From CAZUNB01 sp044227985 (GTDB lineage Bacteria > Patescibacteriota > Saccharimonadia > Saccharimonadales > JAGPDM01), in the NCBI GenBank assembly GCA_044227985.1, contig JBGAVT010000026.1, positions 1 through 9,034 of the forward strand: DNA of 9,034 nt, given 5' to 3'. Positions within the stretch are counted from its first letter, which is position 1, and each line of letters begins with the position of its first letter. The position numbers and the translations under genes were made by a program. Below the pieces are notes generated by a model, which worked only from the letters and a program-made list of their open reading frames with translations, was not told where the DNA came from and made no database searches. Of this stretch, positions 1-6,304 are shown one piece after another.

Positions 1-164
1 GTAGTATCAGACAACTCTTTTTTCAGCTCGGTAATCAGCTTCATGGCTGATTGTAATTTTTTAGTTGAGGCTGACAAACTAACCTCCTCACCCTCAAACC
101 AGTCGAGCAGTTCCTGTAGTTCATTCATTTTATCTTCGAATGTTTTAGCTGTTTTTTGTGACAT
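1..164 (-). CDS. xseB: Exonuclease VII small subunit, 3'-partial
   Basis: The first 54 codons of XseB are visible, starting at the ATG at 162-164 and running off the left edge without a stop. The protein begins MSQKTAKTFEDKMNELQELL, followed by a WFEGEEVSLSAS segment. This is the XseB signature: an amphipathic helix, then a short loop with E-x-x-E-x-S/P-L, then a second helix. The family is usually about 60-85 aa, so roughly the last third is missing. XseB is the non-catalytic subunit. Several copies bind the long C-terminal helix of XseA to form exonuclease VII, a cytoplasmic nuclease that cuts single-stranded DNA from both ends into oligonucleotides during repair. Its start lies inside the xseA 3' end (20-nt overlap), so the two are very likely translationally coupled. 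I see no independent promoter. Confidence 0.9.
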   Translation of the reverse strand, partial: MSQKTAKTFEDKMNELQELLDWFEGEEVSLSASTKKLQSAMKLITELKKELSDT

Positions 165-1329
165 TTATAATCTCCGCGTTAATTATACCATCTGATAGCT
201 CGACACTAATATTTTGTGACTTATTAATACTTCCAATCGACTCTACGAACTGGCCACCTTGCGAGACAAGCGCAAAACCCCGTGCCAAACTTCGCTTTGG
301 GTCGAGCAAGCGCAACTCTCGCTCGAAATGGCCCAACACGTCGGCGCGACTTGTCGTAAATTGCCTTGAAGCATAAATTATTTGTTTCTTCAGATGCGAC
401 ACTCGCTGATTCAATTCATTTATCGGAATTAAGTGCGGTAACTTTTGAATTGCTCGTTGCAATACCTCACGGTGACTATCCAGCTGAAATTGAAGCGAAT
501 CAAAAACTGCATCACGACTCTGCTCAAGCTCATAAAGTACGTCGTCACGACTCGGCGTTGCTAAAACCGCGGCATGAGTCGGTGTTGAAGCCCGAACATC
601 CGCTGCCAGTTCCGCCAGGCACGTGTCGCTTTCGTGCCCAATCCCGACCACAGTCGGTGTTCGGCTCGTAGCAACGGCACGGATGACGGACTCATCATTA
701 AAGCTAGCCAGATCTTCGGCTGACCCACCCCCACGGGCGACAATTAAAACATCAATCGGTCTCTGGTTAAGGCGTTGTATTTGCCTGTCTATCATTTCGG
801 GTGCTCGCTCGCCTTGCACCTGCGTATCAGCCAGAATAATTATCGCCAGCGGCCAGCGCTCTTCAAGTCGTTTCAGCATATCGGCGGCCGCAGCTGATTT
901 ACGAGCCGTAATAATACCGATGGTTTCTGGGTAATCAGGAATAGGTCGTTTGCGATCTTCGTCGAAAACACCTTCAGCACTAAGCTTCGTTTTTAAAATC
1001 TCAAAAGCACGATTCAGCGCGCCTTCACCGAGAGGTCGAATATATTTTGCCGTTAAACTAAAACGGCCTTTTTGGGTCAGCTTTGGTTTGGCGCTAATCT
1101 GTACCTGCATACCAACTTCAACATTTTTTGGAAAATTAACTAAAGGCATCATACATTCGACCACTGATGTTTTATCTTTCAAGCTGAAAAATACCAGTTG
1201 GTTTCGCCATGGATTAGCCTGCGTGAGCTCGCCATGGACTAAAACTTCTGGATAGGCACCATCAAGCGTCATATTGACGAGTGCAATAAGCTCCGAAACT
1301 GATAGATCTAGTATATCCATGCTCTTCAT
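145..1329 (-). CDS. xseA: Exonuclease VII large subunit
   Basis: This 394-aa protein is the catalytic subunit of exonuclease VII. An N-terminal OB-fold (about residues 5-100) binds ssDNA. The nuclease domain (about 120-300) carries the family motifs in order: GIITARKSAAAAD at 138-150, VARGGGSAEDLASFNDE at 197-213, and GIGHESDTCLAELAADVRAS at 229-248. D150, R199, H232 and D235 correspond to residues required for catalysis in E. coli XseA. A helical XseB-binding region follows, and the C-terminal segment LDPKRSLARGFALV (342-355) is the usual conserved strand. It is shorter than E. coli XseA (456 aa), mainly in the C-terminal helix. The start is ambiguous: M1 has an AGGTGACAGG-type purine stretch upstream, while M4 (1318-1320) would also fit family N-termini. 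It is followed by xseB with a 20-nt overlap. The preceding orphan gene ends only 32 nt upstream. Confidence 0.95.
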   Translation of the reverse strand: MKSMDILDLSVSELIALVNMTLDGAYPEVLVHGELTQANPWRNQLVFFSLKDKTSVVECMMPLVNFPKNVEVGMQVQISAKPKLTQKGRFSLTAKYIRPLGEGALNRAFEILKTKLSAEGVFDEDRKRPIPDYPETIGIITARKSAAAADMLKRLEERWPLAIIILADTQVQGERAPEMIDRQIQRLNQRPIDVLIVARGGGSAEDLASFNDESVIRAVATSRTPTVVGIGHESDTCLAELAADVRASTPTHAAVLATPSRDDVLYELEQSRDAVFDSLQFQLDSHREVLQRAIQKLPHLIPINELNQRVSHLKKQIIYASRQFTTSRADVLGHFERELRLLDPKRSLARGFALVSQGGQFVESIGSINKSQNISVELSDGIINAEIINVTKNS

Positions 1330-1355
1330 TATAATAGACCTGTCACCTAATTTTT

Positions 1356-1385
1356 GTAATATTAAGCAGCGTTATCTGGTGGCAA
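1356..1385 (-). promoter_or_regulatory. Possible weak xseA promoter
   Basis: On the minus strand a TTGCCA (1380-1385) is followed after 18 nt by TATTAC (1356-1361), about 26 nt before the xseA start. The -35 and spacer lie in the end of the upstream orphan gene. Matches to consensus are modest, so xseAB may instead depend on read-through from the upstream gene. Confidence 0.25.
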
Positions 1386-2111
1386 TGTGCTCTCATGTTG
1401 ATTAGGTACTAAAGTCAGATGCCTTTCTCCACTGCTGCCATCCACAAGAGACCTTTCTGCTGTGTCTTCGATTGCCTCGTCAAACAGATCCAAAATTTCT
1501 CCAAAGCGCGCTTCGCCAGGATTAAGAGCTGGTCGAACATGATTATTTAATGAATTAGTGAAAGTACCTGTCAGCTCAATATTGCCAACCGGCGTTAAAG
1601 TATATGTAACAGGCTGCTTCGTTTCATCCAGCTCATCATCTACTACAATGCTCGCATAAACGCCACTATGGCCTTCTTCACTATCTTCATGATTATACCA
1701 TGACAGTTCGTAAGGGTTAGCGCTTCGAACCCCTTCTATTCGTCTCTCTCGTCTTGTTGTTTCATCGCCTAGTAGACCCGTGGTACAAGCGTCGCTAACC
1801 CTAGCGTAGGTTTGTACAAACGCATCTTTATCTCTTGCTATTTCAGCAAATGGCTTTGCATATTCTTCCCATTGTATCCTTCTATCAGGCGTACCATCGT
1901 AAGTTAAAGCTCCACTGAATATTCTGTGAAAAACTCCTCCACGGAGACCACGTGCTAGTGCATCTAAAGCAGTTTGTTCTGGGTTAATAAGTCTAAGAGT
2001 ATCATCATCAGGAGTAACTTCGGCTATTCCTGGCTGCAGAGGGAAATTTATGACATTATTATCAGTGCCTTCTTGTAAATTTCGAGAGATTGGATTTAGT
2101 GGGTTTGACAT
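1362..2111 (-). CDS. Orphan acidic cytoplasmic protein, 249 aa, Ala-Ala C-terminus
   Basis: I do not recognise a family. The protein has no signal peptide or membrane segment. Residues 1-45 are polar and probably disordered. A helical stretch around 45-68 (TALDALARGLRGGVFHRIF) may be an amphipathic helix. A second helical region with several acidic and aromatic residues spans about 80-115. Residues 150-186 alternate hydrophobic and polar residues like beta strands, and a helix follows at 204-222 (GEILDLFDEAIEDTAERS). The tail is disordered and ends DNAA. The ATG at 2109-2111 has no clear Shine-Dalgarno but follows an A-rich leader with a good promoter further upstream. The stop is 32 nt before xseA with no terminator between, so the transcript may continue into xseAB. 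Coding is supported by length, amino-acid composition and flanking signals; function is unknown. Confidence 0.75.
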   Translation of the reverse strand: MSNPLNPISRNLQEGTDNNVINFPLQPGIAEVTPDDDTLRLINPEQTALDALARGLRGGVFHRIFSGALTYDGTPDRRIQWEEYAKPFAEIARDKDAFVQTYARVSDACTTGLLGDETTRRERRIEGVRSANPYELSWYNHEDSEEGHSGVYASIVVDDELDETKQPVTYTLTPVGNIELTGTFTNSLNNHVRPALNPGEARFGEILDLFDEAIEDTAERSLVDGSSGERHLTLVPNQHESTLPPDNAA

Positions 2112-2115
2112 AATA

Positions 2116-2127
2116 TTTTTTTATTTT
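2116..2127 (-). promoter_or_regulatory. A-rich leader element (copy 1)
   Basis: On the minus strand this reads AAAATAAAAAAA and ends 4 nt before the start codon of the 249-aa orphan gene. The identical 12-mer occurs in the leaders of two other orphan genes in the window (5001-5012 and 8081-8092). No canonical Shine-Dalgarno is present here, so initiation may rely on an unstructured A-rich leader. Confidence 0.5.
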
Positions 2128-2150
2128 CTAATTATAATTGTTACTGGTTA

Positions 2151-2179
2151 ATAATACTACCTTTATTCTATAGTTGCAA
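2151..2179 (-). promoter_or_regulatory. Sigma70-type promoter for the 249-aa orphan gene
   Basis: TTGCAA (-35, 2174-2179) is separated by exactly 17 nt from TATTAT (-10, 2151-2156; 5 of 6 consensus bases) on the minus strand. It lies about 40 nt upstream of the start codon in a non-coding gap. A 7-bp inverted repeat sits directly upstream of the -35 box. Confidence 0.6.
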
Positions 2180-2181
2180 AC

Positions 2182-2210
2182 CATGATATTTTTCATTTAT
2201 CGGTATCATG
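2182..2210. repeat. Inverted repeat between two orphan genes
   Basis: CATGATA at 2182-2188 is the perfect reverse complement of TATCATG at 2204-2210, with a 15-nt A/T-rich loop. The right arm overlaps a 10-bp palindrome, CATGATCATG (2207-2216), that runs into the TGA stop of the 458-aa gene. There is no T-tract after the stem, so a classical intrinsic terminator is unlikely. Its position 2-3 nt upstream of the next gene's -35 box would suit an operator or activator site. It could also be chance in AT-rich DNA. Confidence 0.4.
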
Positions 2211-2211
2211 A

Positions 2212-3588
2212 TCATGCTGCCAGACCTGGATTAGCTGATATGGCTCTAGCCTTCTTCTCTGCTGCTGTTTTAGCATCTATCGCTGCATTGAGTTGAGACA
2301 TAATTTCTCCATATTCCGAATCTCCAGGTTTCAAAACTTGTGATCTCATTTCTCCATCTGCGTTTGGGTCAGGAGCCTCTACGGTGACATCACCGTTGTC
2401 AGAAATAAGATATCTATTTTGTTGCTCAATTGTTGGAAATTCAACATCAGCAGGTTCTGTCTTAAACAATATCCTAGACGATAGCCCGCCTTCGCCATCA
2501 GCAACTGACTCTTCTTTTACACTTGCAACGAAAGAATCTGCACCTTTACCTGCTCTAATATCGAAATTGGCTGCTCCACTACCATACTCATTAACCAAAT
2601 CTGAGTATTTTTCGGTACTGTCTCTAAATCTATCAACAAAATTTCCAAATCGTTGTCCTCCCCTTGCTAGCTTTGCTGCGACTCTACCGACTCTGTTCTT
2701 TACGTGTTTCATTGCTATCTCCCTAGTAGTCATAGCCTCTACGATTGCAGGAGCAGTCTGACCTTCGCCACCTTCATCCTTGAATATCCCTCTAAGCTCT
2801 ACGCCTCTTTTAGCCTGAGCTTCTCGACGATTTTCACGTTTTTCGTCATTTCTGGCATTGAAGTTAGCTTTTCTTTCTGCTTCAGCTGCATTAGCAGCAG
2901 CTTCGGCGGCTCGAGCTCTAGCTTCACGCATACTTGGGTTAACATTCGGTGTTACTACTTGCACGGGAGATTTTGGCAAATGTTTCTCAGGAACCCCTGT
3001 TGGTGCTTCAGGTGGTTTACCATCTTTTGTGGTTATCGCAGATGTTGGTTCTGCTTCGGGTAGGTTCTCTGGAGGTACTGGGAGAGCGGCTTCGGCGGCA
3101 TCTTCGGCGGCTCTAGCCTGCTCATCGGTTAACGATGGTTCAGTTGGTGCTTCAGAAGAGTAAACGCCGTCGAGATTGTTTCTAGCTCTTTCAATGGTAG
3201 CCCTCTCGGCAGCCAATCGCTCGCTCATCCCTGTGCTCAAGAATGTTTCTGGCTTCTCGGCGAGTCTATCCATAAGACTTACAACTCCACCGGTCGGACC
3301 CTCTGACTCTGCAACAGCAACGTTTGCGGCTAACCTTGAGTCCATTATTAGTCCACTATCACCAACAGCTACAGCGGTAACTTCGGCTGAAGCCTTAGTT
3401 TGAGCTTTCGCGCCATCTACGTCCATTCCAGAAGCTTCTAGTTCTCGGCGCATGTCGCCACTCAAAAGTATTCCAGGATTATCGGCAAAAACATCTTCAA
3501 GACTGGCTCCTTCAGGTTGTTCCACAGCACCTTCAGCGGGATTGGTGAAGGTTGCATCTCGTTCTTGATCTGGATTTTCTGCGCTCAT
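2212..3588 (-). CDS. Orphan disordered/coiled-coil protein with internal repeats, 458 aa
   Basis: I do not recognise a family. The N-terminal part (1-150) is acidic and carries a repeated motif: SLEDVFADNPGILLSGDM at 29-46 and SLMDRLAEKPETFLSTGM at 104-121, with a shorter related copy at about 80-90 (LIMDSRLAA). Residues 151-215 are Pro/Glu/Ala-rich and look disordered. Residues 219-265 are Ala/Arg/Glu-rich with heptad-like spacing and probably form a long charged helix or coiled coil. Residues 285-330 are basic and helical. Residues 340-430 look more globular with beta-strand character, and a last helix leads to the end, NPGLAA. No signal peptide or membrane segment is seen. The start is well supported by AAGGA 7 nt upstream. 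It has its own promoter and is flanked by two other orphan genes on the same strand. A scaffold or adaptor role would fit the shape but is only inferred. Confidence 0.8.
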   Translation of the reverse strand: MSAENPDQERDATFTNPAEGAVEQPEGASLEDVFADNPGILLSGDMRRELEASGMDVDGAKAQTKASAEVTAVAVGDSGLIMDSRLAANVAVAESEGPTGGVVSLMDRLAEKPETFLSTGMSERLAAERATIERARNNLDGVYSSEAPTEPSLTDEQARAAEDAAEAALPVPPENLPEAEPTSAITTKDGKPPEAPTGVPEKHLPKSPVQVVTPNVNPSMREARARAAEAAANAAEAERKANFNARNDEKRENRREAQAKRGVELRGIFKDEGGEGQTAPAIVEAMTTREIAMKHVKNRVGRVAAKLARGGQRFGNFVDRFRDSTEKYSDLVNEYGSGAANFDIRAGKGADSFVASVKEESVADGEGGLSSRILFKTEPADVEFPTIEQQNRYLISDNGDVTVEAPDPNADGEMRSQVLKPGDSEYGEIMSQLNAAIDAKTAAEKKARAISANPGLAA

Positions 3589-3595
3589 TATTTTT

Positions 3596-3600
3596 TCCTT
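3596..3600 (-). promoter_or_regulatory. Shine-Dalgarno of the 458-aa orphan gene
   Basis: AAGGA on the minus strand lies 7 nt before the ATG at 3586-3588. It is the only one of the four orphan genes with visible starts that has a clear ribosome binding site, and it fixes this start. Confidence 0.7.
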
Positions 3601-3628
3601 ATTTTTTTTGTTTTTATGTAACTATTTA

Positions 3629-3657
3629 ACATTAGCATAATAGTGTTAATAATGCAA
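3629..3657 (-). promoter_or_regulatory. Extended -10 promoter for the 458-aa orphan gene
   Basis: On the minus strand TTGCAT (3652-3657) is followed after 17 nt by TAATGT (3629-3634), preceded by TGC, an extended -10 element. The 16-bp block around the -10 (3626-3641) matches the equivalent block of the neighbouring 427-aa gene promoter at 14 of 16 positions. A 10-bp AT palindrome, TTATTAATAA (3662-3671), just upstream could act as an UP element. Confidence 0.6.
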
Positions 3658-3702
3658 CTACTTATTAATAAATAGAAATGGGCATATGTATTCTAATAAT
3701 AT

Positions 3703-4986
3703 CTATGCAGCCAACTCATAAGGTTTGTCTGGATTAACACCTTCGCGCTCACATGCATTCCTGAATATATCCGCAGATAGATCATCTGAACCTGCTTCCA
3801 CCAATAGACCGTCTATCTGCCGACCAATCGCAGCAGCTCGCGCGCTGTGACTTCTACCCTTGCTGTCGCCACCTATTGGCTCTTGGACGTAGCCGACGTG
3901 TTCTTGCTTTACCGCACCTACACTGCCTTGCAGCGGATGCTCAACAGAGTTCCACATTTCGGAGCTCTCTTCATAAAGATCAGCGATTATTTCAGCCATC
4001 CCTTCTGGTTCAAAGCTATATATATTACAGCTATCGTATGCATTACTTTCAGATTTTGTCATTATTGATACACCATTTTCTTTTGCTCTCTCATAGACTG
4101 CGGTTAAAAATTGACCAGCTTCTTCAATCTGCTCTGGTGTTTCTAAATTCATAGACAGATAAAACTTTGCTCTTTCACTACCTTTTTCCGCTACTAACGA
4201 GTCATAATCAGCTCCAGTGTCCCAAGGTTTCGTGAAGCCCAAAGCAGATCGATTATCGGTATCCATAACTGGCTCTTCTGCCCCTGCGGCAGCTAAAAAT
4301 TCATTCGCTTCCTTTAGTTGGTAGCCGTCATTTTTTTCAACCTCTAGTCCACCACCCTCAGTCTGAACAAGAGCAAATGCACCCGATAAAGCAATTTCAT
4401 AGCTCTCTAGCTTTGCAATCTCACCAAGTGAACCTTCTGCTATCTGATCTACGAATTCTTCAGCGCTCAAAGGGAAGTTTTCAGGAGAATAAACTACTGC
4501 TTCTGGTCTATTTTTTTCATTTAAAGTGATAGGATCGGACTCTCCTGTAACCGGCATCTTTGAGGGCACGTAGTCACCAGAAGTAAAAACAGCTTCACGA
4601 CCACTAACTTCTTCGACATCTCGGCGTGACTGTTGACCATCAGTGTCAATTTTTGGGTTCCTTCCACTGATAATACTATCCATCAGTGGTGGAGGTGGCA
4701 CAGGAGGCGCCTCCGTATATTGAGGGTGAGGTGAAGGAGCCTCAACCCTAGCCAGCGGCTCGGGAGGTGGCGGTAGTGTTGCATTAGCTTCACCTCCCCT
4801 TTGAGTAGCCTCTACTGCAGTTGATCCAAGGAACCGAGTTTCGCCCTCGCTCAAAACCTCAGACGGCAGCAGGACCTCACCAGCTTCACTCGCCTCGTGA
4901 ATGTCATCGGCATATTCTCTCTCCATCTCTGGAGGTGTGAGGTCAGACACATCTGTTGGATAATTTTCGCTGCTACTTGGCGGCAT
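3703..4986 (-). CDS. Orphan protein with proline-rich N-terminus and HopA1-like C-terminal half, 427 aa
   Basis: Residues 1-160 are acidic and proline-rich (LPPPPEP at 71-77, PPVPPPP at 94-100) and probably disordered. From about 165 the sequence becomes globular. The C-terminal part follows, in order, the pattern I know from the HopA1 effector family (Pfam HopA1): KFYLSMNLETPEQ (274-286), a helix ending in NGVSIMTK (304-311), YDSCNIYSF (317-325), HVGYVQEP (363-370), SHSARAAAIGRQI (379-391) and a final EGVNPDKPYE (415-424) like the family's G(I/L)D..RPYL ending. This was judged by eye from memory, with no profile score. HopA1 is a Pseudomonas syringae type III effector. Relatives occur in class V lanthipeptide and thioamitide clusters, where they are linked to dehydration of phosphorylated Ser/Thr. 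No such cluster is seen here. There is no signal peptide. The protein ends YELAA. It has its own promoter, divergent from the methyltransferase gene. Confidence 0.8.
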   Translation of the reverse strand: MPPSSSENYPTDVSDLTPPEMEREYADDIHEASEAGEVLLPSEVLSEGETRFLGSTAVEATQRGGEANATLPPPPEPLARVEAPSPHPQYTEAPPVPPPPLMDSIISGRNPKIDTDGQQSRRDVEEVSGREAVFTSGDYVPSKMPVTGESDPITLNEKNRPEAVVYSPENFPLSAEEFVDQIAEGSLGEIAKLESYEIALSGAFALVQTEGGGLEVEKNDGYQLKEANEFLAAAGAEEPVMDTDNRSALGFTKPWDTGADYDSLVAEKGSERAKFYLSMNLETPEQIEEAGQFLTAVYERAKENGVSIMTKSESNAYDSCNIYSFEPEGMAEIIADLYEESSEMWNSVEHPLQGSVGAVKQEHVGYVQEPIGGDSKGRSHSARAAAIGRQIDGLLVEAGSDDLSADIFRNACEREGVNPDKPYELAA

Positions 4987-5000
4987 TTTATTAACTTTTC

Positions 5001-5012
5001 TTTTTTTATTTT
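5001..5012 (-). promoter_or_regulatory. A-rich leader element (copy 2)
   Basis: AAAATAAAAAAA on the minus strand ends 14 nt before the start codon of the 427-aa gene. It is identical to the elements at 2116-2127 and 8081-8092. Downstream only a weak AGAAAAG purine run could serve as a ribosome binding site. Confidence 0.5.
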
Positions 5013-5028
5013 AGTTGATACATTATTT

Positions 5029-5057
5029 ACATTATCATAATTATGCTTAAATTACAA
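5029..5057 (-). promoter_or_regulatory. Extended -10 promoter for the 427-aa orphan gene
   Basis: On the minus strand TTGTAA (5052-5057), a 17-nt spacer, then TAATGT (5029-5034) preceded by TGA (extended -10). It has the same architecture and nearly the same -10 region as the promoter at 3629-3657. It is head-to-head with the plus-strand methyltransferase promoter, so the two polymerase footprints would overlap. Confidence 0.6.
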
Positions 5058-5065
5058 CTTAGTTA

Positions 5066-5074
5066 TGGTAGAAT
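5066..5074 (+). promoter_or_regulatory. Extended -10 promoter for the methyltransferase-rpmA operon
   Basis: TGG (5066-5068) directly before TAGAAT (5069-5074) gives an extended -10 with 5 of 6 consensus bases, about 36 nt upstream of the start at 5111. The -35 region is poor (TTAAAT at 5047-5052, 16-nt spacer) and shares bases with the -35 box of the divergent promoter, so the two genes may compete for polymerase. Confidence 0.5.
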
Positions 5075-5110
5075 TTTTGCGGTTTCGGGTAAAGTCGTCA
5101 TAATGAAAAG

Positions 5111-6304
5111 ATGAACTATCTAGCAATCACTGGGCGAGAACATGAATTAGCTTTGGCTGAACTGGAAGCGATTTTTAGTGAAGACAACGTTCAATCAGTT
5201 AACGATACTGCGGTCTTAGTTGATTCCGAAACCGCTCCAGAGCAGGCGATTCTTGGTGGAAGCCTGAAAATTGCCAAGGTTTTACATGAAATTGAAAGCT
5301 CGGAATTGAGTGATGGTTTCAAATATCTCCAAGAGACAATCCCAGGTCAGCTCGACTATTTGCCTGAGGGAAAATTACAATTCGGTGTCAGTGTATATGG
5401 GTTTAACCCAAAGCCACAATGGCTGCTACACCAAATGCTTGAGATAAAAAAACTAATCCGCAGAGCTGGTCGCAGTGTGCGAATAATCCAAAACAAGCAA
5501 CCTGCTCTCTCAAGCGCACAAGTCCTCTACAACAAACTAACATCTGAGCTTGGCTGGGAATTATTGCTGATTAAGAACGGCAATAAAATTATCTTGGCGC
5601 AAACACTCTCCGTGCAAGATATCGATGAATACGCGGCTCGCGATCAAGCTCGCCCAGCGCGAGATGCCAAAGTCGGTATGTTGCCACCGAAGCTTGCGCA
5701 AATCATGCTCAATCTCGCAAATCCAGATAACTCTAGCAGGGCTGTAGTTGCCGACATCTTTTGCGGTAGTGGCGTAGTTTTACAGGAAGCGATCCTGCGC
5801 GGCTTGAATGTTTTCGGCTCTGATTTATCATCTGAGATGATTGAAGCTAGCAAAACTAACCTCGAGTGGCTTGAGCAACAACCGTTCGCACCTTCCGACT
5901 TCCCCACCCATGAACTTACCCTATCCGATGCTCGGAGTGTTAAATTACCCGAGAATGCACAAGCTATCGTTAGCGAAATGTATCTCGGTGAGCCATTACA
6001 CACACCCCCTGACCCAGAAAAATTGACTGAGTTAATGGAAGAGAATAAAAAATTACTTCTTGAAACCCTCGATAACATTGCCTCGCAAACTCCAAAAAAT
6101 ACCGCACTTTGCATCGCTGTTCCTGCCTGGAAAACTAAGACTGTGCGTAAAAGCGTTCTCGACAACCCAAAAACAGTTGAATCTATCAAAAATTTAGGGT
6201 ATACTTTTACGAAGTTTTCGCATAATGCCAACCGACCACTCATCTACGCGCGAGCTCATCAGGTAGTCGGACGGCAAATGTTAGTAATTAGGAGAAGTAA
6301 ATGA
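5111..6304 (+). CDS. TRM11/TrmG10-like SAM-dependent RNA methyltransferase
   Basis: This 397-aa protein resembles the UPF0020/TRM11-TrmG10 class of RNA methyltransferases. The N-terminal half (1-170) occupies the position of the RNA-binding ferredoxin-like/THUMP region, with a strand pattern KLQFGVSVYGF at 88-98. The link YAARDQARPARDAKVGMLPPKLAQIM (174-199) is the family's Y..RD..RP..D...GMLPPKLA motif. SAM-binding motif I is DIFCGSG (215-221), and an acidic strand end, GSDLS (236-240), follows. Where N2-guanine methylases carry DPPYG, this protein has SEMYLG (288-293), so the reaction cannot be assigned with confidence. A tRNA or rRNA base is the likely substrate. The ATG at 5111 lacks a strong ribosome binding site (GAAAAG just upstream). 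It overlaps rpmA by ATGA, so the two are co-transcribed. It is probably cytoplasmic. Confidence 0.85.
   Translation: MNYLAITGREHELALAELEAIFSEDNVQSVNDTAVLVDSETAPEQAILGGSLKIAKVLHEIESSELSDGFKYLQETIPGQLDYLPEGKLQFGVSVYGFNPKPQWLLHQMLEIKKLIRRAGRSVRIIQNKQPALSSAQVLYNKLTSELGWELLLIKNGNKIILAQTLSVQDIDEYAARDQARPARDAKVGMLPPKLAQIMLNLANPDNSSRAVVADIFCGSGVVLQEAILRGLNVFGSDLSSEMIEASKTNLEWLEQQPFAPSDFPTHELTLSDARSVKLPENAQAIVSEMYLGEPLHTPPDPEKLTELMEENKKLLLETLDNIASQTPKNTALCIAVPAWKTKTVRKSVLDNPKTVESIKNLGYTFTKFSHNANRPLIYARAHQVVGRQMLVIRRSK
6290..6297 (+). promoter_or_regulatory. Shine-Dalgarno of rpmA
   Basis: AGGAGAAG inside the end of the methyltransferase gene places the AGGAG core 6 nt before the rpmA ATG. It is the strongest ribosome binding site in the window, as expected for an abundant ribosomal protein, and confirms the start at 6301. 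Confidence 0.8.

Noticed and set aside
158..1255. Several plus-strand open frames of 72-103 codons
   Set aside because: They are antisense to xseA, whose conserved motifs are unmistakable, and have no start signals.
2384..3403. Plus-strand open frames, one rich in Ala/Ser and one rich in Phe/Ser/Cys
   Set aside because: They mirror the Ala/Glu-rich coding of the 458-aa gene on the minus strand; the latter has a promoter, a ribosome binding site and a sensible soluble-protein composition.
3662..3671. TTATTAATAA palindrome as an operator
   Set aside because: A 10-bp palindrome made only of A and T is expected by chance in such AT-rich spacers; an UP-element role is equally likely.
5644..6243. 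A 199-aa open frame antisense to the methyltransferase gene
   Set aside because: It lies wholly inside a gene with clear family motifs on the other strand, has no ribosome binding site or promoter, and its Ser/Leu-rich composition is typical of a shadow frame.
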